A stretch of 64,000 nucleotides of DNA from Ezakiella sp. (GCA_022778715.1 JALFRW010000007.1:62001-126000); one strand, 5' to 3'. Shown: positions 53,596 through 62,514, numbered from the stretch's first letter. Numbers and translations are program-made. Notes: a model not told the origin generated them from the letters alone.

Positions 53596-54367
53596 ATTCT
53601 ATCTTGCTCGCCTTAATAAATACAATAATACCAACAACGAGTAGCGGAATTGAAATCCATTGTGAAGTTGATAGAGGACCGTAAATTCCTCTGATTTCGT
53701 CACCTCTAAAGAACTCTAAAATAAATCTGCCGATTGAGTACATTATTAAATATAAGCCAAACACTTTTCCCGGCTTTTTATTTTTTCTTTGAACTAATAA
53801 TAATATTGTTACAATAATCGCATTTCCCACAACGCCCATTAATTGGGTTGGATACAAATGCACGTGAGCCGGAGCAAGTCCGCCTTCCGGAAAAACTACA
53901 GAGAATTTGGAATCTGTGCATGCTCCGTAGCAGCAGCCGGCCATAAAGCATCCAACTCTGCCAAACATCTGTAAAATTGGCATACCAACTGCAAAAATAT
54001 CCAAAAGTGGCAATAGCTTAATACTTTTGTTCTTGCTCAAGAATATAAAAATACCAATTGCAGCGCCAATAAGTCCGCCCAAAAATACTAGTCCCCCACT
54101 AAGAGAATCTTGAAGTCTCTTTAAAAGTGGTCCATCTCCATTAAATATCAACATAAAACTATCAGGATCGGTTATCCAATATAAAATTTTTGCTCCGATT
54201 GCACCAATAATCAAAGCATAAAGCATTGCACTTAAAGAAGTGTCAAAATCAAGCTCCTTATAGTATTTTTGTAATCTCAAATAGAGCATCACAGCTAAAA
54301 GTCCAATCGCGATAAAAAGACCATATCCCGGAATTTTTATCTTTCCTATTTCAAAAAACATATGCAT
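53570..54367 (-). CDS. lgt: Prolipoprotein diacylglyceryl transferase
   Basis: Membrane enzyme attaching diacylglycerol to lipobox Cys. 265 residues, about seven membrane segments: PGYGLFIAIG, SGGLVFLGGLIGA, GRVGCFMAGCCYG, YPTQL and FILEFFRGDE. The signature carries Cys where E. coli-type enzymes have Asn and Glu (GRxGNFxNxE), a variant I associate with Clostridia and Bacteroidetes. The ATG at 54367 follows a GGTGGAG inside the end of the upstream gene. Confidence 0.93.
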   Translation of the reverse strand: MHMFFEIGKIKIPGYGLFIAIGLLAVMLYLRLQKYYKELDFDTSLSAMLYALIIGAIGAKILYWITDPDSFMLIFNGDGPLLKRLQDSLSGGLVFLGGLIGAAIGIFIFLSKNKSIKLLPLLDIFAVGMPILQMFGRVGCFMAGCCYGACTDSKFSVVFPEGGLAPAHVHLYPTQLMGVVGNAIIVTILLLVQRKNKKPGKVFGLYLIMYSIGRFILEFFRGDEIRGIYGPLSTSQWISIPLLVVGIIVFIKASKIEYEEDIVNI

Positions 54368-54370
54368 AAT

Positions 54371-54748
54371 TTAAAATCTCCACCCCCCATTAAAATTTCT
54401 GTAATCGTTAGGGCTAAATCTGTTATAGCCTCTTTGATAATAAGATACACATGACACACATGTCACGAGGAAAACTGTGCCAAGAATTATTCCAATCAAG
54501 CTGCAAATCTTTGCAATAATCGCAAGTGTGCTTTTTTTGTCAAATGCTAAAGCTCTGTTGGATCTAAAATAACCAACCACTCCAAAAATAATTGCAAAAA
54601 GCCCGCTCTTGAAACATAAAGCTAAAATTAAGGACATAGAAGAGAAAACAATCGCCAAAATTGTGTCGTCATTAGGAGTTTTGCCAATCTTATCTTCGTC
54701 AATTATTCTATCGTCAGACCCTCCATAATAAAAGTCGTCTTTTTTCAT
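54371..54748 (-). CDS. Small DUF4190-like membrane protein
   Basis: 125 residues: acidic, Asp-rich soluble N-terminus, two hydrophobic segments (ILAIVFSSMSLILAL with GLFAIIFGVVGYF, and ICSLIGIILGTVFLVTCVSC) and an Asn/Arg/Phe-rich tail. The layout resembles DUF4190-type proteins, of unknown function. GGAGGTG precedes the ATG. Three bases from lgt. Confidence 0.65.
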   Translation of the reverse strand: MKKDDFYYGGSDDRIIDEDKIGKTPNDDTILAIVFSSMSLILALCFKSGLFAIIFGVVGYFRSNRALAFDKKSTLAIIAKICSLIGIILGTVFLVTCVSCVSYYQRGYNRFSPNDYRNFNGGWRF

Positions 54749-54790
54749 AATATCACCTCCATAGTATTATACCCACATATTTAATAATAA

Positions 54791-54819
54791 TTGACTTTTT
54801 GTCCCTGCTATATTATATT
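54791..54819 (+). promoter_or_regulatory. Promoter of the alpha/beta-hydrolase-fold gene
   Basis: TTGACT (54791-54796), 17-base spacer, TATATT (54814-54819). Confidence 0.5.
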
Positions 54820-54854
54820 ATAAGCATCCAAAAAAATAAAGGAAGTGATAATTT

Positions 54855-55763
54855 ATGGAAATGATGTATCTGGACGCGCGTGATAATCACAAAATTCCTA
54901 TCTATTATGAAAAAAATAAAAATGAAAAATTGAGCGTGCAAATCGTGCATGGACTTTTCGATAGCTCAAATAGATATTTTGATTTTATGGAAGATCTAAA
55001 ACAAATGGGCGCTAGTGTTGCAATAATGGACATTCGCGGTCACAATAAAGCTATTGAAAATGCTTCAGATTCACTTTATCTTGGAGAATTTAACGGATGG
55101 AACAATGCCACTGACGACGTTCAAGTTGTTAATTCATTTATAAAAGCAAATGGCAAACCAAATATTTTAATCGGCTACGGCATGGGTGCCGACATTATAA
55201 GAACATTTATTATAAAATATGGTCATGAAACCGATGGCGTAATATTGGTGAGTCCCGGTGAATACATCGATAAAATTAAATATTCAATTTACTCAAAATA
55301 TTTGGATATTATAGCTTCTACAAAAAATTTACAATACCGTTCCGTGAAGCTAAGAGATAAAGTTTTAAAAAAATTAAATCGTAAATTTGGACATAGAGTA
55401 TCTTTTGACTATTATACATCAGATTTGTATTTTCAAGACCAACTAAACAAAAATCCATTGATTGCAGGAATTCCAACTGTCGGACTTTGGAAAAGTTATC
55501 TTTCTGCTCGCCAAAAAATCCAAAATGACTACGCTCAAAAATATATTCCAGCCGATTTAAAAATTTTATTTGTGTGCGGCGAAAAAGATACCGTCGGTGG
55601 TGGGGTTAGAAAACAAAAAGAGCTTGTGGATTTTTATGCTAGTAAGGGCAAAAATGCAACTTTAAAATTCATAAAAAACGGTCGTTACGACTTGTACCAC
55701 GACAACACAAAAGACCAATATTTAAGCATTGTGAGGGATTTTATTGAGAATGAAATTATTTAG
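54855..55763 (+). CDS. Alpha/beta-hydrolase-fold protein lacking catalytic Ser and His
   Basis: 302 residues, like the S33/monoacylglycerol-lipase (PldB) family: VQIVHGLFDSSNRYFDF, IMDIRGHNKA, VCGEKDTVG. The nucleophile elbow, normally GHSMG, is GYGMG (Gly109, codon 55179-55181), and the C-terminal catalytic His (normally G-x-R-H-E) is Tyr278 (NGRYDLYHD); a nearby His282 is offset. The acid Asp245 is kept. So the fold is intact but hydrolase chemistry is unlikely. The downstream PAP2-like gene overlaps its end by 20 bases. Confidence 0.82.
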   Translation: MEMMYLDARDNHKIPIYYEKNKNEKLSVQIVHGLFDSSNRYFDFMEDLKQMGASVAIMDIRGHNKAIENASDSLYLGEFNGWNNATDDVQVVNSFIKANGKPNILIGYGMGADIIRTFIIKYGHETDGVILVSPGEYIDKIKYSIYSKYLDIIASTKNLQYRSVKLRDKVLKKLNRKFGHRVSFDYYTSDLYFQDQLNKNPLIAGIPTVGLWKSYLSARQKIQNDYAQKYIPADLKILFVCGEKDTVGGGVRKQKELVDFYASKGKNATLKFIKNGRYDLYHDNTKDQYLSIVRDFIENEII

Positions 55764-56388
55764 CTTAAATGAACTTGACGAACACAAAAAACAAACTTTT
55801 ATTTTAATAGCCATGTTTTTTTTACTAGCGTTAATTTATAGATACACAAATGTACCAAATCCAAACGCAATGGACCTAAAAATTAAATTAGATGAATATA
55901 TTCATCTAATACCATTTAGTGTAGTCATTTATCACTCATGGTATCCACTTCTCTTTGTAATTATGTACTATCTAAGAAATGACAAAATAAACAATGAGTA
56001 TATCTCAGCACTTTTCATTACTAAATATCTTTGTTTATTAACTTGCATTATATTTCCAAGCGTAGTAAGTATAAGGCAGAACATTGAAGCACATGATATT
56101 TTTGAAAAACTAATCATGCTAACCTATAAAGTTGATGCTCCATATAACGGATTTCCTTCAATTCACGTTGCATGTGCAACCATTGCATTTCACTATTGTA
56201 ATGGTCGTGACAAGCTTGGGGATTTCTTCCAATTGATGATGCTTTTAATAATAATTTCAACTATGACAACAAGACAACACATCATTATGGATTGTCTCGG
56301 TGGAATTTTATATGCTTCAATCGTTTTAAAATATATAATGCCAAAATTTAGAAGATACGAATTAAATTTATTTGATCCCGTTATTTAA
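55744..56388 (+). CDS. PAP2-like membrane protein
   Basis: 214 residues with about five membrane segments. Contains FPSIHVACATIAFHY and TTRQHIIMDCLGG, matching the PSxH and H-x3-D motifs of the PAP2 phosphatase/inositol-phosphorylceramide-synthase-like family. The first PAP2 motif (K-x6-RP) is not evident. Probably acts on a lipid phosphate. A TTG start at 55744 has GAGGG six bases upstream and is preferred; the ATG two codons later is the alternative. Confidence 0.75.
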   Translation: MRMKLFSLNELDEHKKQTFILIAMFFLLALIYRYTNVPNPNAMDLKIKLDEYIHLIPFSVVIYHSWYPLLFVIMYYLRNDKINNEYISALFITKYLCLLTCIIFPSVVSIRQNIEAHDIFEKLIMLTYKVDAPYNGFPSIHVACATIAFHYCNGRDKLGDFFQLMMLLIIISTMTTRQHIIMDCLGGILYASIVLKYIMPKFRRYELNLFDPVI

Positions 56389-56400
56389 CGGGATTTTTTA
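56375..56400 (+). terminator. Intrinsic terminator containing the PAP2-like stop codon
   Basis: ATCCCGTT / AACGGGAT hairpin followed by T; the stop codon TAA (56386-56388) lies at the loop/3'-arm junction. Confidence 0.88.
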
Positions 56401-56457
56401 TTGATTTTTAAAATATTGATAAAAAAACTAAAAACTATTTATTTTGTAATTTTTTTA

Positions 56458-56466
56458 TGTTATAAT
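56458..56466 (+). promoter_or_regulatory. Extended -10 promoter of the AGCS symporter
   Basis: TGTTATAAT (56458-56466); no clear -35. It implies a leader of about 155 bases. Confidence 0.5.
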
Positions 56467-56473
56467 ATTAGTA

Positions 56474-56606
56474 GTTCCAAGTAACACTCTAATATGTAAT
56501 AATTTAATTAAATAATATGTTAATAAGAATTTCTGAATCATTGTTAAAAATACTATAAAATTGATTCTCATCTTAACAAATACATAAGAGTCGGAAAATA
56601 AGGAAC
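56474..56606 (+). other. Nested helices in the AGCS symporter leader, possible cis-regulatory RNA
   Basis: Complementary pairs nest in order: GTTCC/GGAAC (56474-56478 with 56602-56606), ACTCT plus TATGTA with TACATA plus AGAGT (56486-56498 with 56581-56591, two-base bulge), GTTAA/TTAAC (56519-56523 with 56573-56577), GAATCA/TGATTC (56535-56540 with 56562-56567). The outer helix ends just before the AAGGAGG. No match to the glycine riboswitch. AT-rich DNA makes chance pairing possible. Confidence 0.4.
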
Positions 56607-56629
56607 AAAAAGGAGGATTAGTAAATTAG

Positions 56630-58000
56630 ATGGACACACTTATTCGTATCACAAACTTTATGTGGGACAACATTATCACCTATTTGCTGTTAGGAATTGG
56701 GCTTCTTTACACCATTAGGTTGGGTTTCCCACAATTCACAAAACTTGGTACTGCTTTTAGTGAAGCATTTGGTAAGGTTTTCAAAAAGAAAAAGCCGGAC
56801 GAAGCTGGCGAAGTTAGTTCTTTCCAGGCACTCGCAACCGCTATTGCAGCACAAGTTGGAACCGGAAATATCGGAGGCGTTGCTAGTGCAATATTAGCTG
56901 GCGGACCAGGAGCAGTTTTCTGGATGTGGATTTCCGGAATTTTGGGAATGAGCACTATTTTCGGAGAAGCAGTTCTCGCTCAAACGTATCGAGAAGAAAA
57001 AGACGGAGCAATCTACGGAGGCCCATCATATTATTTGACAAATGGTCTAAAACATAAAAAATTGGGTAAAATTTTGGCTGTTATGTTCTCAGTGTTTATT
57101 ATCATCGCACTAGGTCTTGTAGGCAACATGGTTCAATCCAATTCGATTTCACTTTCACTAGAACAAATTGGCATAAATCCGGTTGTAACCGGAGTTGCAC
57201 TTGCTGTAATTGTTGGACTAATCGTTATCGGCGGTATTCAAAGAATTTCAAAATTTGCTGAACTTGTTGTGCCTTTTATGGCTATTATCTATTTTGGCGG
57301 AGCAATCTTTGTTTTAGTTAAATTTAGTTCAAACATCATCCCTGTCTTCAAAGCTATCTTTACCTCAGCATTCTCAGCAAAGGCCGTTCTTGGTGGTGCA
57401 GTTGGTTTTTCTGTGAAACAAGCTATTAGACTGGGACTTCAAAGAGGACTCTTTTCAAATGAAGCGGGTATGGGTTCTACACCACACGCTCACGCAGTTG
57501 CTGACGTCCCACACCCATGTAATCAAGGATTCGTGGCAATGGCGGGAGTTATAGTAGATACAATTATTATTTGTACGTTAACTGCGCTCATCGTATTGGT
57601 AACCGATGCACAAAATGTTGCTGCTGTAGAAGGACTAAAATCCGTTGCTGTTACACAAAAAGGATTTGAAATCGCATTTGGTCGCGCAGGAGAGGTGTTC
57701 CTTGCAATCGCGCTCACATTCTTTGCATTCACAACAATCGTTGGTTGGTACTATTTTGGTGAAAGCAATGTAGTTTATTTATTCGGCAAAAAAGGACTCA
57801 CACCATACAGAATTTTAGTTATGGCAGCAGTCGTAGCCGGCACAATTTTCTCAGCTGACAACGTTTGGGAACTAAGTGACTTTTTCAATGCACTTATGGT
57901 TATTCCAAATGTTATCGGTATATTTGCTCTTTCAGGCGTGGTGAAGAAAAAATATGAAGAATGGAAAGAGCTGGAAAAAATGAAAAAAGTGAAGAGATAA
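56630..58000 (+). CDS. Sodium:alanine/glycine symporter (AGCS family)
   Basis: 456-residue transporter: TIRLGFPQF, the AGCS signature region ATAIAAQVGTGNIGGVASAI, GGPGAVFWMWISGILGMSTIFGE, GGPSYYL, RLGLQRGLFSNEAGMGSTPHAHAVA. Imports alanine or glycine with sodium. Glycine uptake would feed the gcv system 11 kb away (inference). The Shine-Dalgarno AAGGAGG is unusually far (13 bases) from the ATG. Confidence 0.94.
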   Translation: MDTLIRITNFMWDNIITYLLLGIGLLYTIRLGFPQFTKLGTAFSEAFGKVFKKKKPDEAGEVSSFQALATAIAAQVGTGNIGGVASAILAGGPGAVFWMWISGILGMSTIFGEAVLAQTYREEKDGAIYGGPSYYLTNGLKHKKLGKILAVMFSVFIIIALGLVGNMVQSNSISLSLEQIGINPVVTGVALAVIVGLIVIGGIQRISKFAELVVPFMAIIYFGGAIFVLVKFSSNIIPVFKAIFTSAFSAKAVLGGAVGFSVKQAIRLGLQRGLFSNEAGMGSTPHAHAVADVPHPCNQGFVAMAGVIVDTIIICTLTALIVLVTDAQNVAAVEGLKSVAVTQKGFEIAFGRAGEVFLAIALTFFAFTTIVGWYYFGESNVVYLFGKKGLTPYRILVMAAVVAGTIFSADNVWELSDFFNALMVIPNVIGIFALSGVVKKKYEEWKELEKMKKVKR

Positions 58001-58153
58001 TATTAAGTTATCTAAAATATTTTTAAAAATAAATATTGACATCTTTATGAACTGGTTATCAATTTGTAAAATTAGATTTTTATTTACTATATAGATTTAA
58101 ACTATTAACTTTATAACTCTGATTATACAAATAATATTTATAACTAAAAACAC

Positions 58154-58196
58154 AAAAAAGGCTGTAATTTCAAAAAGCATTCTGAAAATACAGCCT
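58154..58196 (-). terminator. Intrinsic terminator of the GNAT gene
   Basis: Minus-strand AGGCTGTA / TACAGCCT long hairpin with T run; the arm touches the stop codon. Confidence 0.85.
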
Positions 58197-58719
58197 ATTT
58201 TATTTGTTTAATATACTTATTCACTTCCACAAGTTTATTATCAACATTATAATCAAAGTAGTTTTCATAAAACTCAAATCCGAGTTTATCTAAAAGTCTA
58301 ATTGAATTCAGATTATCTTTATAAACGGTGGCAGACAATGTGCTAAAATCGTTTTCTAGAAAAAAATCGTAGACTGCTTCAATCGCTTCTTTCATAATGC
58401 CCTTCCCCCAGTAATCTTTGGAAAGAGAATACCCGATGGCAAGAACTTTTTTTGTTATAAACTTGTCGTCTTCTGCAAAGTCGAGAGTGCCAATTGCCTT
58501 CCTATCCTTTTTATGATATACGCAAAATACAGTGTTCAAATATTGAAATAGTGCCAAAAAAGTTTTAGCATCCTTCATATTATTAAAATGATGCCAGCCT
58601 GCCATCTCTCCCAAGCCGTCAATTTTTCCAAATTCATACAAATCCTTTAGGTCAAAGTGTGTCCATTTTCTTAAAATTAGTATATTTGTTTCAATTTTAT
58701 ATTCCGGAAGTGTTAGCAA
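58195..58719 (-). CDS. GNAT acetyltransferase (RimJ/RimL-like)
   Basis: 174 residues: ILRKWTHFDLKDLYEF, GLGEMAGWHHF, AIGYSLSKDYWGKGIMKEA (acetyl-CoA loop), and NSIRLLDKLGFEFYENY. Resembles ribosomal-protein or antibiotic acetyltransferases; substrate unknown. The start codon appears to be TTG (58717-58719), with GAGAGG about six bases upstream, lying inside the 3' end of a decayed paralogue. Confidence 0.85.
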   Translation of the reverse strand: MLTLPEYKIETNILILRKWTHFDLKDLYEFGKIDGLGEMAGWHHFNNMKDAKTFLALFQYLNTVFCVYHKKDRKAIGTLDFAEDDKFITKKVLAIGYSLSKDYWGKGIMKEAIEAVYDFFLENDFSTLSATVYKDNLNSIRLLDKLGFEFYENYFDYNVDNKLVEVNKYIKQIK

Positions 58720-59281
58720 AATAATCCTCTCTTAAAATATAATTAAATTTGCCTGATGCCATGTTTCCAAAAACATCTGTTCCCACAAAATCAAAAATAT
58801 ATTTCATATTGTTCTTCTTTTGAATTCTGTCCGTCGCCTCGTTAAAATATAATACGCCGCAATAATCATTTCTATATCAGTGTGATTAAATATATAATCA
58901 ATCATTGCACTCAAAATCTTAGTCATAATCCTCTGCCCCAATAATCTTTTGAGATTTCATAGCTTACATCCACACCCTTTTTCTTTCCTAAGACTGAATC
59001 AAACTTTGTTTGAAGTTTTTCTTTAATATTATAAACTCCAAAAGCTCCAAACATCTTGCCGATTTTTTATCCACGATTGAAAACACATTCTTGTTTATTA
59101 AAAACTTTAATTGTGCTTTTTTTGCTTCCTTAATTGTTTTAAACTGTTTTTTACCGGAGTTTTCATTTATGCCTTCCACTTTTGCATACGCAAAATAATC
59201 TTTCAAATCGCACTCATCGTATGCTCTTAGGAATATATCTCTTAAATCAATTTTTATCCCGGTTTCTATCAAACTCTTCAC
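58697..59281 (-). pseudogene. Frameshifted GNAT acetyltransferase, paralogue of the next gene
   Basis: The first 75 or so codons from 59281 are intact and parallel the gene at 58195 (DLKDYFAYAKVEGINENSGKKQF). The frame then breaks in a run of six T (59063-59068); the next frame reads KIGKMFGAFGVYNIKEKLQ and VSYEISKDYWGRG. A second break near 58926 continues as MTKILSAMIDYIFNHTD, and a third near 58850 as FNEATDRIQKKN to a TAA at 58697. All pieces together make a full-length acetyltransferase, so this is a decayed tandem copy (or three indel errors). The start overlaps the HAD stop (ATGA). Confidence 0.82.
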
Positions 59282-59889
59282 TCATTTATTCCATCTATAT
59301 TAATATAGCCTTCATAAGTTTTCTCAGAATTTACTACATACTTATTCTTTGTAAAACTGCACATCCATTTGTCATTTTTAACACTATCCGTGTAACTCTT
59401 CGAGTTTTCGTAATCCACAACAATATTTTTTTCATTAAAAAGCTTTTTCAAATTTCTAGCTTTCTCTTCTTTTGAATTGTTTTTACCGATCAAATGGCAA
59501 TTATCGTTTTGAGTACAAATCAAATAATCAAATCCCAGAATATCTTTCACATATTTCATATAAGAATTTATGCTTGCAGAACATAAAATCGTGGTATAAC
59601 CATCTTCTTCTATTTCTTCAATCAAATTTTTGTATCCATGGCTTTCAATTAAATTTTCGGAAAACTTCTTCAGTTCTTCTTCAGTAAAATCTTTTAAAAA
59701 AGGTATAAATTTATCCTTAAAACTATCGAATGAAAAACTAAAAAGATAAGCAAAAGAGCCTTTTATCAAGTAAAAAATAAGCTTAAAAAAATTAAAAAAA
59801 CTTTTTCTTAACCATATCCTTAGTAAGACCCCGATTGAATCGCAGTCAACCAGGGTCTTATCAAAATCATAAATCTTAATTTTGTCCAC
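59278..59889 (-). CDS. HAD superfamily phosphatase (subfamily IB, SerB-like)
   Basis: 203 residues: motif I YDFDKTLVDCDS (nucleophile and general-acid Asp), motif II CSAS, and a motif III/IV-like SKSYTDSVKNDKWM (usually GDS..D). A hydrophobic, Phe-rich cap region lies at about 25-60. Substrate unknown; related enzymes act on phosphoserine or lipid phosphates. GTG start sharing one base with the hpf stop (TAGTG). Confidence 0.83.
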   Translation of the reverse strand: MDKIKIYDFDKTLVDCDSIGVLLRIWLRKSFFNFFKLIFYLIKGSFAYLFSFSFDSFKDKFIPFLKDFTEEELKKFSENLIESHGYKNLIEEIEEDGYTTILCSASINSYMKYVKDILGFDYLICTQNDNCHLIGKNNSKEEKARNLKKLFNEKNIVVDYENSKSYTDSVKNDKWMCSFTKNKYVVNSEKTYEGYINIDGINE

Positions 59890-60422
59890 TATTCTTCTCT
59901 AATCAAACCGTAGTCGCCATCTCCCCTCTTGTAGATGACTGACACTTTGTCCGTTTCACTATCTCTAAATAGATAGAAGTCGTGAGTTACAAGTTCCATT
60001 TGAAGTGCAGCCTCTTCTCTTGACATTGGTTTTAAGAAGAAAACTTTTTCACGCACAATTTTTGGGGCTTCTTCTTTGGATTGCATTTCGAAATCTGGAA
60101 TTTCTGCAAACTTGATGCTGTCATTGTTTTGGTATCTCTTTTGAAGTCTTGTTTTGTGTTTTCTGATTTGTCTTTCTAATTGAGCCAGCACCTTGTCCAC
60201 AGTTTCATAGAAATCTTTGGTTTTTTGTTCGCTTCTCATTACTGTGCCATCAGGCAAAGTGATTGTAACTTCCATGATCTCATCTGATTTCACTTTTCTC
60301 AAAACTGCAGTTCCGTGTATGTCTTCTGAAAAGAATTTGTCTAGCTTGGACAATTTCTTTTCAGTTATTTCTTTTAAGTCCGGTGTCATATTAAAATTTT
60401 TAGCTACGATTGTTAGTTTCAT
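59889..60422 (-). CDS. hpf: Ribosome hibernation promoting factor, long form
   Basis: 177 residues. The N-terminal domain (LTIVAKNFNMTPDLKEITEKKL..) binds the ribosome decoding region; the C-terminal domain (VREKVFFLKPMSREEAALQMELVTHDFYLFRDSET) drives 100S dimerisation, so it is the long form typical of Firmicutes. AGGAGG precedes the ATG. First gene of hpf-HAD-GNAT, divergent from the S9 peptidase. Confidence 0.96.
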   Translation of the reverse strand: MKLTIVAKNFNMTPDLKEITEKKLSKLDKFFSEDIHGTAVLRKVKSDEIMEVTITLPDGTVMRSEQKTKDFYETVDKVLAQLERQIRKHKTRLQKRYQNNDSIKFAEIPDFEMQSKEEAPKIVREKVFFLKPMSREEAALQMELVTHDFYLFRDSETDKVSVIYKRGDGDYGLIREE

Positions 60423-60466
60423 AATAGATCCTCCTTTTATTTATCATTATATATATACCCAAAAAT

Positions 60467-60496
60467 TTGATTTAATAACTGCATAAATGCTATAAT
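60467..60496 (+). promoter_or_regulatory. Promoter of the S9 peptidase
   Basis: TTGATT (60467-60472), 18-base spacer, TATAAT (60491-60496) preceded by TGC (extended -10). Confidence 0.7.
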
Positions 60497-60523
60497 AGAA
60501 TAAAGAACAACATGGAGGTTTTT

Positions 60524-62482
60524 ATGGACAAAATACTTATTGACTCATTCACAAGATTTAAATTCTTAGGTAATCCTAAATTTTCACCAAACGGCAAAAG
60601 ATTTTTGTTTGAAGCAACAAAATGTAATTTGGAGAAAAATTCATACGAAACATCGTTATATTCAATCGAAAAGGGCCTCACTAAAAAACTCACCGCAAAC
60701 TCAGGCTCAGGTTTTAAATTTTTAAATGACGACGAAATCATTTTTAAAGACGACAGAGAAAAAGAAGAAAAGAAAACTTCTCCATCTTCCAAATTTTACA
60801 AGCTAAATCTAACCGGTGGTGAAGCCGAAAAAATCATGGAATTCGATAGAAATCTATCAATCGTAGATATTTATAAAAACAAAATAGTTTTCCTTGAGAA
60901 TTATTCAAAAGCTTGGGGAAATTATTCAGACGCAAACGACGAGGAAAAAAAGAAAATTGAAAAACAAGTAGAAGAAGATAAGGATTACGAAATTTTTGAT
61001 GAAATTCCTTTCTGGGGAAACGGAATTGGATTTACCAATAAAAAGCGCTCTCGCCTCGCAATCTACGATATGAGTACCAAAAAGTTTACTTATCTCACTG
61101 ACGGGCTGAGCGATGTATTTGAAGCAAATCTAGACAAAAATTCCGGCAATCTCGTGTTTACTGCAATCACTTTTGAAAACAAAGCTCCACTTACAAACCA
61201 AATTTTTATTGTAAATCTAATGGACGCTTCTGTAAAAGAAATCACACCAATTGAAAACATGAGCTATGCTTTCACTCATATTTTTGGAGATAATATAATC
61301 ACCATGGGCACTGACATGAAATCTCATGGCATAAACGAAAATGGCGACTTTATGATTTTTAATCCGGAATCAAAAAAAATTCTAAAGCGCATTCACACAG
61401 ATTTATCCGGTTGGAGCAGCGTAGGAAGCGATGTAAGATACACGGGAGGTTCAACCGCTACGGTTGACGGAGATTATTTCTATTTTACAAGTACCATTAA
61501 ATACGCTTGCGAACTCTTTAGACTTGATAAAGATCTTAATCTGGAACAGCTCACCATGACAAATGGCTCTATTGATTCCATTGATGTCTGTGACGGCAAA
61601 ATTTATTCAATCGCACTAATTGATCAAGAGCTTCAAGAAGTTTACGAGATTAAAAATGGAGAACTAAATTCTCTAACCAAAATGAACACCGAGCTTGAAG
61701 GCAAATATATAGCAAAGCCTAATCTAATTGAATGGAATGCAAACGGTTACGACTACACAGGATTTGTGCTTTTACCGGAAAATTTCGACAAAAATAAAAA
61801 ATATCCGGCAGTTTTTGAAATTCATGGCGGACCAAAAACCGTTTTTGGTACAGTTTTCTACCATGAACTACAGTATCTTGCAAACGAAGGCTATATCGTA
61901 TTCTTTACAAATCCACGCGGGTCTGACGGATATGGCAACGAATTTATGGATATTTTCGGGCACTACGGCGAATGGGACTACGAAGATTTAATGCATTTTG
62001 CTGACCTTGTTATGGAAAAGTATCCACAAATCGATAAGGACAATGTGTTTGTAACCGGTGGTAGCTATGGCGGATTTATGACAAACTGGATTATCGGTCA
62101 CACCGACAGATTTAAACGTGCTTGTTCGCAACGCTCTATTGCAAACTGGATAAGCATGTGGGGCACGACAGATATTGGCTACTATTTTGCAACTGACCAA
62201 ACCGATGGCGATGTTTGGGACAAAGTTGGCTTTGAAAAAATGTGGAATCAAAGTCCGCTAAAATATGCCGACAAAGTTACAACTCCAACCCTTTTCATTC
62301 ACTCCAATGAAGACTATCGTTGCTATCATGTAGAAGGAATACAAATGTACACTGCACTAAAAGTTCATGGAATTGAATCGCGACTTGTGTTATTCAAAGG
62401 GGAAAACCACGAGCTAAGTCGTTCAGGTTTACCAAAACACAGAATTAGAAGACTTCAAGAAATCAGAGATTGGTTCAAATAG
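60524..62482 (+). CDS. S9 family prolyl oligopeptidase/acylaminoacyl peptidase
   Basis: 652 residues, cytoplasmic. N-terminal seven-bladed beta-propeller (about residues 1-390), then an alpha/beta hydrolase: FEIHGGPKTVFG oxyanion region, the nucleophile in GGSYGGFMTNW, catalytic Asp in SNEDYRC and His in GENHELSRSG. Degrades short peptides; fits the M18/M42/M20 set here. GGAGG lies before the ATG at 60524, so the ATG at 60512 (upstream of that site) is rejected. Confidence 0.94.
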   Translation: MDKILIDSFTRFKFLGNPKFSPNGKRFLFEATKCNLEKNSYETSLYSIEKGLTKKLTANSGSGFKFLNDDEIIFKDDREKEEKKTSPSSKFYKLNLTGGEAEKIMEFDRNLSIVDIYKNKIVFLENYSKAWGNYSDANDEEKKKIEKQVEEDKDYEIFDEIPFWGNGIGFTNKKRSRLAIYDMSTKKFTYLTDGLSDVFEANLDKNSGNLVFTAITFENKAPLTNQIFIVNLMDASVKEITPIENMSYAFTHIFGDNIITMGTDMKSHGINENGDFMIFNPESKKILKRIHTDLSGWSSVGSDVRYTGGSTATVDGDYFYFTSTIKYACELFRLDKDLNLEQLTMTNGSIDSIDVCDGKIYSIALIDQELQEVYEIKNGELNSLTKMNTELEGKYIAKPNLIEWNANGYDYTGFVLLPENFDKNKKYPAVFEIHGGPKTVFGTVFYHELQYLANEGYIVFFTNPRGSDGYGNEFMDIFGHYGEWDYEDLMHFADLVMEKYPQIDKDNVFVTGGSYGGFMTNWIIGHTDRFKRACSQRSIANWISMWGTTDIGYYFATDQTDGDVWDKVGFEKMWNQSPLKYADKVTTPTLFIHSNEDYRCYHVEGIQMYTALKVHGIESRLVLFKGENHELSRSGLPKHRIRRLQEIRDWFK

Positions 62483-62484
62483 AC

Positions 62485-62514
62485 AAAAATGAGGTATAAG
62501 CTACCTCATTTTTT
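62485..62514 (+). terminator. Intrinsic terminator after the S9 peptidase
   Basis: AAAAATGAGGTA / TACCTCATTTTTT hairpin with a five-base loop, starting two bases after the stop. Confidence 0.9.
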
